Counted from the stretch's first letter, positions 8,486-17,281 are shown. The stretch is 64,000 nt of DNA from DASQYE01 sp036389675 (GCA_036389675.1 DASVWI010000018.1:62001-126000); one strand, 5' to 3'. The notes: generated by a model from the sequence alone, not told the origin. Program-made: numbers and translations.

Positions 8486-9587
8486 AAAATTCTATGTACT
8501 GCGGAATGACAAGGTCTGTGCTGTAGCGCGAGACGGCTGAAGCGCGCGCACGTGCCCCCATCTCGCTGCGTAGATCATTATCGGAGAGCAGGCGCGCGGC
8601 ATCAAAGCTCATCTTTTCGACATCGCCCATCTCGCTCAGGCAGCCTGTCTCGCCGTCCGTGATGACTTCGGGTATGCCGCCGACGCGCGAGGCGATGACC
8701 GGAACTTCGCACGCCATCGCTTCCAGCGCCGCGAGCCCGAATGATTCCTGCTCCGAAGGCAACAGCAGCACGTCCGACGCCGAGAGATAATCAACGATCT
8801 TCGGCTGCTTGCCGACGAAAGAGCAGTGTTCGTAGACGCCAAGGCAGCGCGCGCGATGCTCGGCGCTCAGGCGCTCGCTTCCATCGCCGACCATCACCAG
8901 CCGCGTGCGGACGTTTCTTTCCAGCACGCGCGCCAGTATCTCCACGCAATCGACAGGACGCTTGACCGGTCGAAAATTCGAGACGTGAACCAGAAGCGGC
9001 ACGCCGTCCGGTGAAAGCTCCGCGCGAAGGTCGGGCATAGCGTGTCTCTGATAATCTTTGGCGCAGATAAAGTTGGGAATGACGGCGATGTTATCGAATT
9101 GAAAAGTCTCGGCTGTAGCCTGCTTCAGATAATGAGAGATGGCGGTTACCCCGTCCGACTGCACTATGCCGTAGCGCGTAATCGGCAGGTAAGAGCGATC
9201 AGCGCCGACGAGCGTAATGTCCGTGCCGTGCAGGGTCGTGATGACGGGCAGGCGGCGACGCGGTTGTAGAGACTCCCTCGCCAGTATGGCGCTGATCGAA
9301 TGCGGGATGGCGTAGTGTACGTGCAGCAGGTCTAAGTTTTCCGTCTCGGCCACGGTCGCCATCTTGGTCGCCAGCGCGAGCGTGTAGGGCTGATGCTCGA
9401 AGAGAGGATAGGACATCATCTCGACCTCGTGGAAACGGACGCGCTCGTTCAATTCAGTCAGTCGCGTCGGCAGGGCCGAGGCGATGAAATGAACGGTGTG
9501 GCCGCGCGCCGCCAGTTCTTTCCCCAGCTCTGAACCGACGATGCCGCTGCCGCCATAGGTCGGATAGACGGTGATGCCGATATTCAT
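8463..9587 (-). CDS. bshA: N-acetyl-alpha-D-glucosaminyl L-malate synthase BshA
   Basis: This 374-aa GT4-fold glycosyltransferase starts 'MNIGITVYPTYGGSGIVGSELGKELAARGH', highly characteristic of BshA, which transfers GlcNAc from UDP-GlcNAc to L-malate in the first step of bacillithiol synthesis. The donor-site EX7E motif is visible in 'SEQESFGLAALEAMACEVPVIAS'. It is cytoplasmic. The second-step gene bshB lies 3.6 kb away (13153-13899). It is co-transcribed with the overlapping nth gene. Confidence 0.93.
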   Translation of the reverse strand: MNIGITVYPTYGGSGIVGSELGKELAARGHTVHFIASALPTRLTELNERVRFHEVEMMSYPLFEHQPYTLALATKMATVAETENLDLLHVHYAIPHSISAILARESLQPRRRLPVITTLHGTDITLVGADRSYLPITRYGIVQSDGVTAISHYLKQATAETFQFDNIAVIPNFICAKDYQRHAMPDLRAELSPDGVPLLVHVSNFRPVKRPVDCVEILARVLERNVRTRLVMVGDGSERLSAEHRARCLGVYEHCSFVGKQPKIVDYLSASDVLLLPSEQESFGLAALEAMACEVPVIASRVGGIPEVITDGETGCLSEMGDVEKMSFDAARLLSDNDLRSEMGARARASAVSRYSTDLVIPQYIEFYERVLAA

Positions 9588-9593
9588 AAAAGC

Positions 9594-9680
9594 AGTAAAC
9601 AGAATACAGGACTCGGAACACAGAATAAAAGGGCGCGCGCTTTATTCTATGTTCTGAGCCCTGTATTTGGAATCCTGCTT
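9594..9680. repeat. Imperfect long inverted repeat upstream of bshA
   Basis: Segments around 9598-9629 (CAGAATACAGGACTCGGAAC...) and 9641-9680 (...GTTCTGAGCCCTGTATTTGG) are imperfect inverted copies flanking a GCGCGCGC centre. The element occupies the bshA upstream region and looks like an intergenic dispersed repeat rather than a regulatory site; no function can be assigned. Confidence 0.45.
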
Positions 9681-9686
9681 TAAATA

Positions 9687-9726
9687 GCAAGAAAGCAGGC
9701 GACCCTCGCAATCGCCTGCTTCTTGC
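9687..9726. terminator. Strong hairpin between bshA and nfu
   Basis: GCAAGAAAGCAGGCGA (9687-9702) pairs with TCGCCTGCTTCTTGC (9712-9726), a stem of about 15 bp with one bulged A and a 9-nt loop. It lies in the gap between divergently transcribed bshA and nfu, an unusual place for a terminator. It may be a relic, an attenuator of the long nfu leader, or a small-RNA end. Confidence 0.45.
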
Positions 9727-9919
9727 CTCAACTTGTCTCACCTGTAAAGGGGGGTCAAGCGAGGGACAGAGTATAGACCCACTTTCTGTTTTTGGCAATA
9801 GTTCTTTTTATTAAATAAGATCCATTTTTCCAGCGCCCGGACAGATGGGCCGTGGAAAGCCCAATCGCTGCCGCCATAACCGTTTATTCTTGAGTTTCAG
9901 GCGTCTGCGGCAGCCTGCG

Positions 9920-9943
9920 TTGACGCGGGAAACAGGGTATAAT
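9920..9943 (+). promoter_or_regulatory. Candidate nfu promoter (-10 TATAAT)
   Basis: A consensus TATAAT at 9938-9943 lies about 80 bp before the nfu start. TTGACG at 9920-9925 is only 12 nt upstream, too short a spacer for a standard sigma-70 promoter, so only the -10 box is persuasive. Confidence 0.35.
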
Positions 9944-10024
9944 AGCTGGCAGTTAACAATTTTACATTTGCCGGTTACGCTCCCGCTGTTGCGCGCCGAC
10001 CGGCGAACGACTGGAGATCGTAGA

Positions 10025-10585
10025 ATGCCCAAGATAAGTGATATTGAAGAGACCCCTAATCCGAACGCCGTAAAATTTATTCTCAGAGAGCCGATCAGTA
10101 ATGGAACGGCCCACTCTTTTCCTTCCGCGGAAACAGCCGCAGGCGACCCGCTGGCAAAAGCCCTGTTTGACGTGGGCCACGTCGTTTCGGTCTTTTACAT
10201 GGACAGGATGATAACGGTCGAGAAGGACGAGGAGGGCGACTGGGATGACCTGCTGCCGACGCTCGCCGTGCCGATTCGCGCTGCCGAATCGACCGCCTCG
10301 ACTGGCATGGCGGCAGCAGCGGCGGTCGGCGGCCCGCTCGCGGCTGTCATGAGCGACGACCCGCGACTGCTCAGAATCAACGAGATACTGGACGAGAAGG
10401 TGCGCCCGGCGCTGGCCGGCGACGGCGGCTGGCTGGAAGTTATGAGCCTTAAGGATCACACGCTGACGATCAAGTATCAGGGGGCTTGCGGCAGTTGCCC
10501 CAGCTCGCTTTCAGGCACGTTGATGGCTATAGAGGGAATGCTCAAGCAAGAGGTTGACCCTGAGATGGAAGTCGTAGCCCTTTAA
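10025..10585 (+). CDS. Nfu-type iron-sulfur cluster scaffold (Nfu_N plus NifU C-terminal domain)
   Basis: I start at ATG 10025 because the protein then begins 'MPKISDIEETPNPNAVKFIL', the canonical start of the Nfu_N domain, with GGAG upstream; a longer in-frame ORF from 9845 adds unrelated residues. Nfu_N covers about residues 1-90 and an Ala/Gly linker follows. The NifU-like domain (about 115-186) carries the cluster-binding CxxC in 'GACGSCPSS'. The protein carries [4Fe-4S] clusters to client apoproteins in the cytoplasm. A perfect 17-bp terminator hairpin follows. Confidence 0.9.
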   Translation: MPKISDIEETPNPNAVKFILREPISNGTAHSFPSAETAAGDPLAKALFDVGHVVSVFYMDRMITVEKDEEGDWDDLLPTLAVPIRAAESTASTGMAAAAAVGGPLAAVMSDDPRLLRINEILDEKVRPALAGDGGWLEVMSLKDHTLTIKYQGACGSCPSSLSGTLMAIEGMLKQEVDPEMEVVAL

Positions 10586-10606
10586 CCCTGCAATCCGATC
10601 TAACCT

Positions 10607-10646
10607 GAAGGCGGCGCGCTTCGTTCAAGCGAAGCGCGCCGCCTTC
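10607..10646 (+). terminator. Terminator hairpin after nfu
   Basis: GAAGGCGGCGCGCTTCG (10607-10623) and its perfect complement CGAAGCGCGCCGCCTTC (10630-10646) form a 17-bp stem with a 6-nt loop, 21 bp after the nfu stop codon. Confidence 0.8.
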
Positions 10647-10820
10647 TTCCATGCCCGGTACTGGCGAAACGGTTGGGCCAACTCCGGGCCTGTGGCTTCC
10701 CTTCTCCTGTTAGCGCTTTAAATTCTGGAACCGCGTGGGGTCGCGAGCGTGTCAGGGTTTGGCTAGTCCATCATCAATGAAGCGCTTTCGACGAAAGCGC
10801 CGCAGAAGGCGGAGGGGCGA

Positions 10821-11858
10821 ATGGCATCTCAAGCTCGGTTTGGCGCGGCTGCGCTCTGTTTGATCGCATGCGTCATCATGGCCCGTGCCCAATCTTCAAA
10901 CGGCGCGAGCCCGAAGGCTCAACCTCAACTGTCAGCCCCGGACCGCATACGCCTCGCAGAGGCTTTCAGGATCGGCGAAAAGCTTGGAGACAAAATCTGG
11001 AAGGGATGGAGCCGCGCCCCGTTCGCTGTCCTGCTGGTCACGCCCGAATACGAATTCCTCATCCGCCACCCAAAGCCGTCGGAAGATTTCACACGCGCGG
11101 GCTACGACGGGCTTCTGAAAAGCGACCTCTATTTTCGCAAGCGCGTCTTTCAGCCCAATCTGCTGGCGACCTTTCCCGCCGTGAACGGGATTTCAACTAT
11201 CGTGGTGGGCCAGGCAGCCAACACCGATGCCAGGACTTCCACGCCGTGGGTCGTCACGCTGCTCCATGAGCATTTCCACCAGTTGCAGGATTCCGAGCCC
11301 GGCTTCTATTCGGAGGTCAACGCTCTGAATCTCTCTCGCGGCGATCAAACGGGGATGTGGATGCTCAATTACGCTTTCCCTTACGAGAAGGAAGAGATCG
11401 TCAGGCAGTTCTACGTTCTGGGCCGTGCGCTTGCGGAAGCGCTTCAGCCCGCACCGGCAGAGCAGTTTGCGACGAGGCTGCGCGCCTACCTCGAAGCCAG
11501 AAGCCGTTTCAAAGCGATGCTCGCCGCCGACGACTATAACTACTTCTCCTTCCAGTTATGGAAGGAAGGGGTCGCCCGCTATACCGAATATCGAATCGCA
11601 AGGCTGGCGGCGGCAGGGTATAAGCCCGGCAGGGAATTCAGAGCGCTCAAGGACTTCAACACGTTCTCACAGACAGCCGATTCTATTCTGACCAGAATAA
11701 ATTCGGAACTGTCCGTGCCCTCGCTCGAACGCCAGCGCCGCGTAGCTTTTTATGCGGTCGGCGCAGCCGAAGCCCTCCTGCTCGACCGGGCCAACCCCGG
11801 CTGGCAGCGGGATTACTTCAGGGAAAAGTTTTTCCTTGAGAGATTCTTCCGTCCCTGA
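10821..11858 (+). CDS. Exported zinc-metallopeptidase-like protein
   Basis: The 345-aa product has a signal peptide (hydrophobic 9-20, cleavage near 'ARA-QS'). It contains a zincin motif, H149-E150-H-F-H153, in 'VTLLHEHFHQLQ', with a downstream Glu-containing helix ('WKEGVARYTEYRIA', about 250) that could supply the third zinc ligand, as in gluzincins. The order (HExxH, then E roughly 100 residues on) fits a metallopeptidase, but I do not recognise the family. It acts in the periplasm or outside. A dispersed repeat follows the stop codon. Confidence 0.6.
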   Translation: MASQARFGAAALCLIACVIMARAQSSNGASPKAQPQLSAPDRIRLAEAFRIGEKLGDKIWKGWSRAPFAVLLVTPEYEFLIRHPKPSEDFTRAGYDGLLKSDLYFRKRVFQPNLLATFPAVNGISTIVVGQAANTDARTSTPWVVTLLHEHFHQLQDSEPGFYSEVNALNLSRGDQTGMWMLNYAFPYEKEEIVRQFYVLGRALAEALQPAPAEQFATRLRAYLEARSRFKAMLAADDYNYFSFQLWKEGVARYTEYRIARLAAAGYKPGREFRALKDFNTFSQTADSILTRINSELSVPSLERQRRVAFYAVGAAEALLLDRANPGWQRDYFREKFFLERFFRP

Positions 11859-11874
11859 TTACAGGAACGAAAAT

Positions 11875-11999
11875 TTAACAGGGATAGACAGGATGAGCAG
11901 GATAAAGAAGATGCCATAGAGCACTCACGCCGTCATGCTTTTAGTCTCTATCCTGCTTTCTGTTTTTATCCTGACCCTCTCTGTCCCTCCCTGTTCATT
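11875..11999. repeat. Dispersed intergenic repeat, copy 1 (TTAACAGGGAT...GACAGGAT type)
   Basis: The left arm, TTAACAGGGATAGACAGGAT at 11875-11894, continues to GAGCAGGATAAAG. The right arm, near 11949-11996 and ending CTCCCTGTTCAT, is its imperfect inverted complement. Copy 2 is at 14830-14944 and shares the string ATCCTGCTTTCTGTTTTTAT. The right arm encodes the last nine residues and stop codon of the DUF72 gene. Confidence 0.8.
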
Positions 12000-12727
12000 C
12001 TTTCGACTAATTCCTGAAAGCGGGCGGCGTCTTCGCGCATGCGTACGTTGTTGAAGAGGACGTAAGAGGTCTGCGCGTGCGGCAGCATTTCGTACAACTC
12101 CTCAAGCTCGTCGTCTTCGTAGACGTAGCGAAAGCCCTGGCGGCCATGCAGGCGAAAGTAGCAAGCCTCCGGCGTCACAGTCCTTGAGGTGAAGGGGTCA
12201 ACGACGTGCGTGAGTCCAAGCTCGCGGCAGAGCGTGCTGATGGTTTCGCGCGGCCAATCTCCGCGCGGCTCCCACAGAAGCTGTAATTTGGACGGGCGCT
12301 TGATCGCCTCGAAGAAGCGGCGCATGCGCCTGATGTTCGGCTCGGTCGGCTTGAAGCTCGCCGGACATTGAAACAGGACGCGCTCGGCTTCCAGCGCCTC
12401 TATGCAATCGAGCGTCGTCCGCCAAGCCTCCCTGACGATCTTGCTCGCACGAAAGCCCCCGCATCCTTCGCGCTCCGTCTCGGTCAGTTCTCTCTTCAGC
12501 CGCCTGTAAACGGGGCTGCGCGCCTCGTGCGTGATGAGCATCCACGCTTTGAGCGTAAACTCGAAATCAGCGGGCGCTTGCTCGCGCCAGCGCCTGAGCG
12601 TCTCGACTTTCGGCGGTTGATAAAAGGTCTGCTGGACTTCGACGACCGGAAAGTGCGCCGTGTATTCGGATTGCGACATGCGGAATCCGCAACAGCCTGT
12701 TTTGATAAGCGGGATATCGAGGCTCAT
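11966..12727 (-). CDS. DUF72 family protein
   Basis: The TIM-barrel-like DUF72 pattern is recognisable: 'KTGCCGFRMSQSEYTAHFPVVEVQQTFYQPPKVETLRRWREQ' at the N-terminus, 'FEFTLKAWMLITHEA' and the C-terminal 'YFRLHGRQGFRYVY'. The start is taken at ATG 12727 because upstream residues are not family-like. The biochemical role of DUF72 is unknown. It is last in a leftward group bshB, 12756-13118, DUF72 with gaps of 34 and 28 bp. The C-terminal 'NREGQRGSG' is encoded by the dispersed repeat, so the native tail was replaced or extended by repeat insertion. Confidence 0.82.
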   Translation of the reverse strand: MSLDIPLIKTGCCGFRMSQSEYTAHFPVVEVQQTFYQPPKVETLRRWREQAPADFEFTLKAWMLITHEARSPVYRRLKRELTETEREGCGGFRASKIVREAWRTTLDCIEALEAERVLFQCPASFKPTEPNIRRMRRFFEAIKRPSKLQLLWEPRGDWPRETISTLCRELGLTHVVDPFTSRTVTPEACYFRLHGRQGFRYVYEDDELEELYEMLPHAQTSYVLFNNVRMREDAARFQELVERMNREGQRGSG

Positions 12728-12755
12728 TCGAGTAGTGGTCTGGAAGTGAATCTCT

Positions 12756-13118
12756 TCAATGGATGGTCTCCGGCGGTTGCGCCTCGCCGAGCCACTTGTC
12801 TTCAAAGATGCTTTGCACGCCCATCAACAGCTCGTAGACCTCAGTTTCCATAAACTCCCTGCGCCAGCTCTGGCCCTTGCTCGCCAGCGAGCTGATGGTC
12901 AGAGGCACATCCGAGCCGAGGGTAAAAAGAGCGGCGGCGAGGCTTCGATCCAATTCAGCCTGACCACCGAGCGCGTCGAATACTATCTTTAAGGCGGCGA
13001 TAAGCCGGCGCATTCTCTCGGCTCCGGGGTCGAGGCCGCTGCGAATGCCGGACAGCAAACCCTGCTCGCCTGCGCGTGCTTCGGTAATAATCAGAACGAC
13101 GGCGTCTTCCAGACTCAT
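12756..13118 (-). CDS. Hypothetical helical protein between bshB and a DUF72 gene
   Basis: The 120-residue soluble, mostly helical protein has no signal or membrane segment. 'ERMRRLIAALKIVFDALGGQ' is amphipathic. The start at 13118 gives a 34-bp gap after bshB, consistent with an operon. I do not recognise a family. Confidence 0.65.
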   Translation of the reverse strand: MSLEDAVVLIITEARAGEQGLLSGIRSGLDPGAERMRRLIAALKIVFDALGGQAELDRSLAAALFTLGSDVPLTISSLASKGQSWRREFMETEVYELLMGVQSIFEDKWLGEAQPPETIH

Positions 13119-13152
13119 AATTACCTCACACGCATTCTTCTTTTCGCTTTGA

Positions 13153-13899
13153 TCAGGAATAGATGTTCATCGGTCGCGTGAGCAGCGCGACGGGGTCGTC
13201 AACATTGAGCGCCTCGCGCACGTAGAAGGCTTCGCCGGCCTTCGCCCCGATCAGGGAGCCGTAATAGCGCATGCGGTATTCGATCTGATCGAGGAAGCCC
13301 TGCTCGCTGATGCGCGTCGTGGGCTCGTCCGCGCCGGGCCTGTAAAACTGCGAGGCGTGCGCGCGTATGGCCCGCATCTTCTCTTCCATAAAATCGGAAA
13401 CGTCCACGATAAACGAGGGCGGAACGAGGCGCGAGTAGACTGCGTAAGCGACCGTCGGAACGCGCACGGCCATTTGGCCCGACGCTTCATCATAGCGGCG
13501 CATGCTCGCCAGTCGCGCCGCTTCGCGCACGATGCGCGAGGTGGCCGCATGATCCGGGTGCGGGTCGTCCCAATGAGAGGTAAAGATCACCTTTGGCTCG
13601 TGCGTGCGTATGACGCGCACGAGAGCTGTGCGCGCCTCTTCGTTCAGCCAGACGTGGCCGTCCGGCTGCTCCAGGTTGAGCCGCACGTCAAGGCCCATAA
13701 TGCGCGCCGCCTCGCGCGCTTCCTCGGCGCGCCCTTCGACCGTTCCGCGCGTCCCCATCTCGCCGCGCGTCATGTCAAGCACACCCGTGCGATAACCCTG
13801 CGATTTGAGCTTCAGCAGCGTGCCCGAGGCCGTCAGCTCAGCGTCGTCCGGGTGCGAGAAGACGGCCAGCGCATCCAGTTTCGTTTGGGTTGTGTTCAT
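13153..13899 (-). CDS. bshB1: Bacillithiol biosynthesis deacetylase BshB (PIG-L family)
   Basis: The 248-aa LmbE/PIG-L zinc deacetylase has 'LAVFSHPDDAELTASGTL' (metal-binding HPDD) and 'SHWDDPHPDHAATSRIV' (HPDH). 'LDMTRGEMGTRGTVEGRAEEAREAARIMG' is typical of BshB1. It deacetylates GlcNAc-malate to GlcN-malate, step two of bacillithiol synthesis after BshA. The third enzyme, BshC, is not in the window. It is the first gene of the leftward three-gene group. Confidence 0.9.
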   Translation of the reverse strand: MNTTQTKLDALAVFSHPDDAELTASGTLLKLKSQGYRTGVLDMTRGEMGTRGTVEGRAEEAREAARIMGLDVRLNLEQPDGHVWLNEEARTALVRVIRTHEPKVIFTSHWDDPHPDHAATSRIVREAARLASMRRYDEASGQMAVRVPTVAYAVYSRLVPPSFIVDVSDFMEEKMRAIRAHASQFYRPGADEPTTRISEQGFLDQIEYRMRYYGSLIGAKAGEAFYVREALNVDDPVALLTRPMNIYS

Positions 13900-14025
13900 A
13901 CTTCTCCGCGAATCCGACAGCTTTCAGGCATTGAGATTTAGCCTAAAGCGTGGGCGGCGGTCAAGCCGTAGAGATTGACGCACGAGTGCGCGCGGTTGTA
14001 GCCTTTGCGGGCAGAGGGGAAAAGC

Positions 14026-14796
14026 ATGCATCTCGTCGTCCTGGGGTCTGGCACATCCGTTCCGCACCCGCAGCGCGCGGCTTCTGCTCACTGGCTGGAG
14101 ACGGCGGCGGGCTCCGTACTGCTCGACGCCAGCGCGGCCTCCGTTCATCGCATGGCGCAGGAAAACCTCAACTGGGTCGGGCTGGATGCGATCTGGATCA
14201 GCCACTTCCATCTTGACCACGTCGGCGGGCTGGCCCCGTTCCTCTTCGGCACGAAACATTCTCCGCAGACGCAAGGAAGACGCAAGCCTTTGTTGATCTA
14301 CGGCGGCTATGGATTGCAGAGGCTGCTCGGGGCATTCGATGAGGCGGGCGATTACAATCTCTTGAAACAACCCTTTCCGGTCGAAATCCGCGAGGTCGCG
14401 CCGCGCTCGGAGTTCGAGTTGCTGCCGGGACTACGCGCGTACACGCTCTCAACGCCGCACACGCGCGAGAGTCTGGCCCTGCGCCTGACGGATGCCGATA
14501 ACGTCTCGCTCGTTTATACCTCGGACACGGGCTACACCGATGCGCTCAGCGCCTTCGCAAAGGGCGTGGAGCTTTTCATGATGGAATGTTCCTTCTGGCG
14601 CGACAAGCCCATCGAGGCGCATCTGGAGCTGAAGGATGCCATGCGGTTGGCCGAGCGCGCAGCGCCACGAAAGGTTCTGCTCGCGCACCTGTACCCGGAG
14701 TGGGACGGCATAGACATCGCCGCCGAAGCCGGGAAACACTGGCCCGGTGAGACCATCGCCGCCACAGACGGCCTGCGATTGACCATCGAGCGATGA
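14026..14796 (+). CDS. MBL-fold metal-dependent hydrolase, ribonuclease Z-like
   Basis: I start at ATG 14026 (a GAGGGGA Shine-Dalgarno lies 6 nt upstream), giving 'MHLVVLGSGTSVPHPQRAAS'. The metallo-beta-lactamase motif is 'ISHFHLDHVGG' (HxHxDH), with later metal ligands in 'STPHTRESLAL', 'YTSDTGYT' and 'LLAHLYPEW'. The layout resembles RNase Z / ElaC-like and related phosphodiesterases, but the ElaC arm is absent, so the substrate is unknown. It is cytoplasmic. Confidence 0.8.
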   Translation: MHLVVLGSGTSVPHPQRAASAHWLETAAGSVLLDASAASVHRMAQENLNWVGLDAIWISHFHLDHVGGLAPFLFGTKHSPQTQGRRKPLLIYGGYGLQRLLGAFDEAGDYNLLKQPFPVEIREVAPRSEFELLPGLRAYTLSTPHTRESLALRLTDADNVSLVYTSDTGYTDALSAFAKGVELFMMECSFWRDKPIEAHLELKDAMRLAERAAPRKVLLAHLYPEWDGIDIAAEAGKHWPGETIAATDGLRLTIER

Positions 14797-14829
14797 GCGA
14801 TCTCATCAGGCCGGAAGCCCAAAGCGGAA

Positions 14830-14944
14830 GTTAACAGGGATGGACAGGATGAATAGGATAAAGAAAAGTAAAGAGCCCGTTCATGCGGCCATGCATTTGG
14901 TTTTCATCCTGCTTTCTGTTTTTATCCTGTCTCTCCCTGTTAAC
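14830..14944. repeat. Dispersed repeat, copy 2, encoding the EEP protein N-terminus
   Basis: The left arm, TTAACAGGGATGGACAGGAT at 14831-14850, and the right arm, ending CTCCCTGTTAAC at 14933-14944, are imperfect inverted copies and are homologous to the repeat at 11875-11999. The next gene's ATG (14840) lies inside the left arm and its hydrophobic signal is translated from the right arm. Confidence 0.8.
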
Positions 14945-15802
14945 TTATCTTCCCGCGCTTCGGGCCGCGAGTCCGACCTGCTGCTTGAAACGGGCAGCTC
15001 GTCGAAGCTGCGCGAGCCAGCGCCCGCTCCCCCCTCAACCATAAAGATTGTCTCTTACAATATACGCTGGCGCGGCGGCGAGGACTTGCGCGAGCTGATA
15101 GAGTTGCTGCGTAGTGATACTGAGATAGGCCGGGCCACCATCATCGGCCTGCAGGAGGTTGACCGAAACCGCAAACGCACCGGCAATACGAACACCGCAC
15201 GGCTGATAGCCGAAGAACTTGGGCTTCGTTATGCATGGGCCGCGCCCCCGCCACCGCCCGGCAAAGAGCAGCAGGAGGAAGAGACTGGCGTTACCATCCT
15301 CAGCCCCTATCCTCTGACGGATGTGACCCGTATCGTTCTGCCGAACGCAGGGCCGGGCGGGCGTCGTCGCGTCGCGCTGGGCGCGACCGTCAACATCGGC
15401 CCGCACGCCCTGCGCGTCTACACCGTGCATGCCGAGACGCGCACCAGCAAGGAGAAGCGCACCGAGCAACTCCAATCCGTTCTGGACGACCTCGCAAGAC
15501 AACCCGTCAGGGAGCGCGCCGTCGTCCTCGGAGACTTCAATACCATCACGGACGACGACCGCCGCGCCACCACTCAGTTATTCACGGGCGCGCGTTTTCA
15601 AACGCCGTTCCCCAACTCCGAGCCGACCTGGAAGACCTTCATCATCAAGCTCAAGCTCGACTGGGTCTGGCTGCGTGGCCTGCGCCCGCTCGATTACGGC
15701 ATCGACCGCAAGATAGGTCTCTCAGACCACTGGCCGCTCTGGGTCAACGTCCGCATGGAGGAAGCGCGCGACGCGGAGAAGACCGGGACGCCCACACAAT
15801 AA
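14840..15802 (+). CDS. Exported endonuclease/exonuclease/phosphatase (EEP) family protein
   Basis: The 320-aa protein has an N-terminal hydrophobic segment (about residues 18-35) encoded by a dispersed repeat. The EEP fold follows: 'IKIVSYNIRWRGGEDL' (Asn), 'ATIIGLQEVDR' (metal-binding Glu), 'VYTVHAETR', 'RAVVLGDFNTI' (D-x-N) and 'GLSDHWPLWVNV' (catalytic SDH). These are the standard Mg-dependent active-site residues of the DNase I/exonuclease III superfamily. It is probably a secreted or periplasmic phosphodiesterase or nuclease; the exact substrate is unknown. The start codon inside the repeat suggests the signal was acquired by repeat insertion. Confidence 0.8.
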   Translation: MDRMNRIKKSKEPVHAAMHLVFILLSVFILSLPVNLSSRASGRESDLLLETGSSSKLREPAPAPPSTIKIVSYNIRWRGGEDLRELIELLRSDTEIGRATIIGLQEVDRNRKRTGNTNTARLIAEELGLRYAWAAPPPPPGKEQQEEETGVTILSPYPLTDVTRIVLPNAGPGGRRRVALGATVNIGPHALRVYTVHAETRTSKEKRTEQLQSVLDDLARQPVRERAVVLGDFNTITDDDRRATTQLFTGARFQTPFPNSEPTWKTFIIKLKLDWVWLRGLRPLDYGIDRKIGLSDHWPLWVNVRMEEARDAEKTGTPTQ

Positions 15803-15899
15803 GATGGATGCCGACCATCATCTATTCAACACTTAAAGCTTGCTAACGATCAAAGGCCAAAGCATTCTCAAGGGGAATCGGGAAGAAAGGCTGCTTGAG

Positions 15900-16556
15900 A
15901 TGAACCACACGATCAAGCTTATGGCACGGACGGCGACCACGCTCATCCTCGCGTCGGCGTTTGCCCTCACGGCCCGAGCCCAACAGCGCGGCGCTGTCAC
16001 CCCCAGCACCCTCGAACGTGAGCGTCAGGCGCGCGACGCGGAGATTCGCGAACAACTGGATCAGGAGCGCGAGTTGATGATGACGATGACGGAGCAACTA
16101 CGCAACAGCGCGCCGTCGTCGCGCCGCGCGCCGCGCATGGACTTCGAGCAGATCAACGAGGACTTCGTGCGCCTACAGAAGGTCAACAACAGCCTCGCGC
16201 AGGCGGTCGTGACCAGCGACAGCATCGATCTCAAGCTCGTCGCCCAGTTTGCCGCCGAGATAAAGAAGCGCGCCGACAGGCTCAAGCTCAACCTCTCACT
16301 GCCAGAACCGGAACCGGGTGCGGCGCGCAACAAGATAGTCGTCGGGCCTGAGGCCAAGCACCTGCGGCCCGCGCTCGCCGCGCTCGACATAATAGTTCTC
16401 AGGGTGGCGCGCAACCCGCTCTTCAAGAACCCCAAGCTCGTCGACGCTCGGCAGGCTCCGCAGGTGCGTCTCGATCTTGAGACGATCATCGAGCTCTGCG
16501 CCGAGCTCAGGAAGCGCAGCGAGCAATTGAGCAAGGCCCGGCAGAAAACACCATAA
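15900..16556 (+). CDS. Exported hypothetical protein, helical
   Basis: From ATG 15900 the protein begins with a clear signal peptide (MNHTIKLMARTATTLILASA, then FALTARA-QQ). The mature part is charged and helical, with coiled-coil-like 'ERERQARDAEIREQLDQERELMMTMTEQL'. No enzymatic motif is seen. A longer in-frame start at 15840 precedes the signal peptide and is unlikely. It lies 73 bp upstream of another exported protein in the same direction. Confidence 0.7.
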   Translation: MNHTIKLMARTATTLILASAFALTARAQQRGAVTPSTLERERQARDAEIREQLDQERELMMTMTEQLRNSAPSSRRAPRMDFEQINEDFVRLQKVNNSLAQAVVTSDSIDLKLVAQFAAEIKKRADRLKLNLSLPEPEPGAARNKIVVGPEAKHLRPALAALDIIVLRVARNPLFKNPKLVDARQAPQVRLDLETIIELCAELRKRSEQLSKARQKTP

Positions 16557-16629
16557 GTCTGCTTTAAGGACGAGAAAGGGCACACGCGCTCCTATCGAGC
16601 CGGACGACTGTTCGAGCCGGAATTGATTT

Positions 16630-17271
16630 ATGAAAACGTCAATCGGAATATATCTCCTCCCGCTGTTATTCATGGCCTGCTCTGTATCGGCCACGGCACA
16701 GGTGTCTCAGGAACAGAGACGGGAGAGACAGTCGTCACGCCGGGAGAGAACGTCTCGCAGCACACAAAATCTAACGAGCATCTACGAGCCACTGACTAAT
16801 CTGGAAGAGCTGGATACAAAGACCGGAGCCGTGATCGTCAAGAACTACACGGTGATCGGAGCGGTCTCAGGATTCGGAGGGGCGGTCACAGTTACCGGCT
16901 ACGAGTTTGTGGATACACAGTCGGGCCGCAAGGAATACGGCATCGGCGTTGAGCTGGAAGAAAGCGAACGCTCCGAGAGGGCAGCCGCCGAAAGACTCTA
17001 CGTGGACTACGACGAGCTGGACTCACTGATTAAGAGCATAGACTACGTGATTAAGATCGAGAAAAGCGCGACGATGGAGAACTTCGAGACGCAGTACAAG
17101 ACCCGCGCAGAGTTTACCGTGACAACCTTCAACAGGACGACGGGCGCTCTGCGGGCATCCCTTTCCAGCGGTTTTATGGGAAGAATCAGGATCGGTATGA
17201 CCTTAGGAAACCTCGCCGATTTCCGCAAGCTGCTCACGGACGCCAAGACGGCCTTAGACAAAATCAAGTAG
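16630..17271 (+). CDS. Exported hypothetical protein at the prophage border
   Basis: The 213-aa protein has a signal peptide (residues 1-23, cleavage near 'ATA-QV'). The mature part is beta-rich, with 'NLEELDTKTGAVIVKNYTVIG' and 'DYVIKIEKSATMENFETQYKTRAEFTVTTFN'. No family is recognised. It ends 10 bp before attL. In the uninterrupted chromosome it would be convergent with the tolC-like gene now at 58771, sharing the hairpin in which the phage inserted. Confidence 0.7.
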   Translation: MKTSIGIYLLPLLFMACSVSATAQVSQEQRRERQSSRRERTSRSTQNLTSIYEPLTNLEELDTKTGAVIVKNYTVIGAVSGFGGAVTVTGYEFVDTQSGRKEYGIGVELEESERSERAAAERLYVDYDELDSLIKSIDYVIKIEKSATMENFETQYKTRAEFTVTTFNRTTGALRASLSSGFMGRIRIGMTLGNLADFRKLLTDAKTALDKIK

Positions 17272-17281
17272 GGACATAAGA

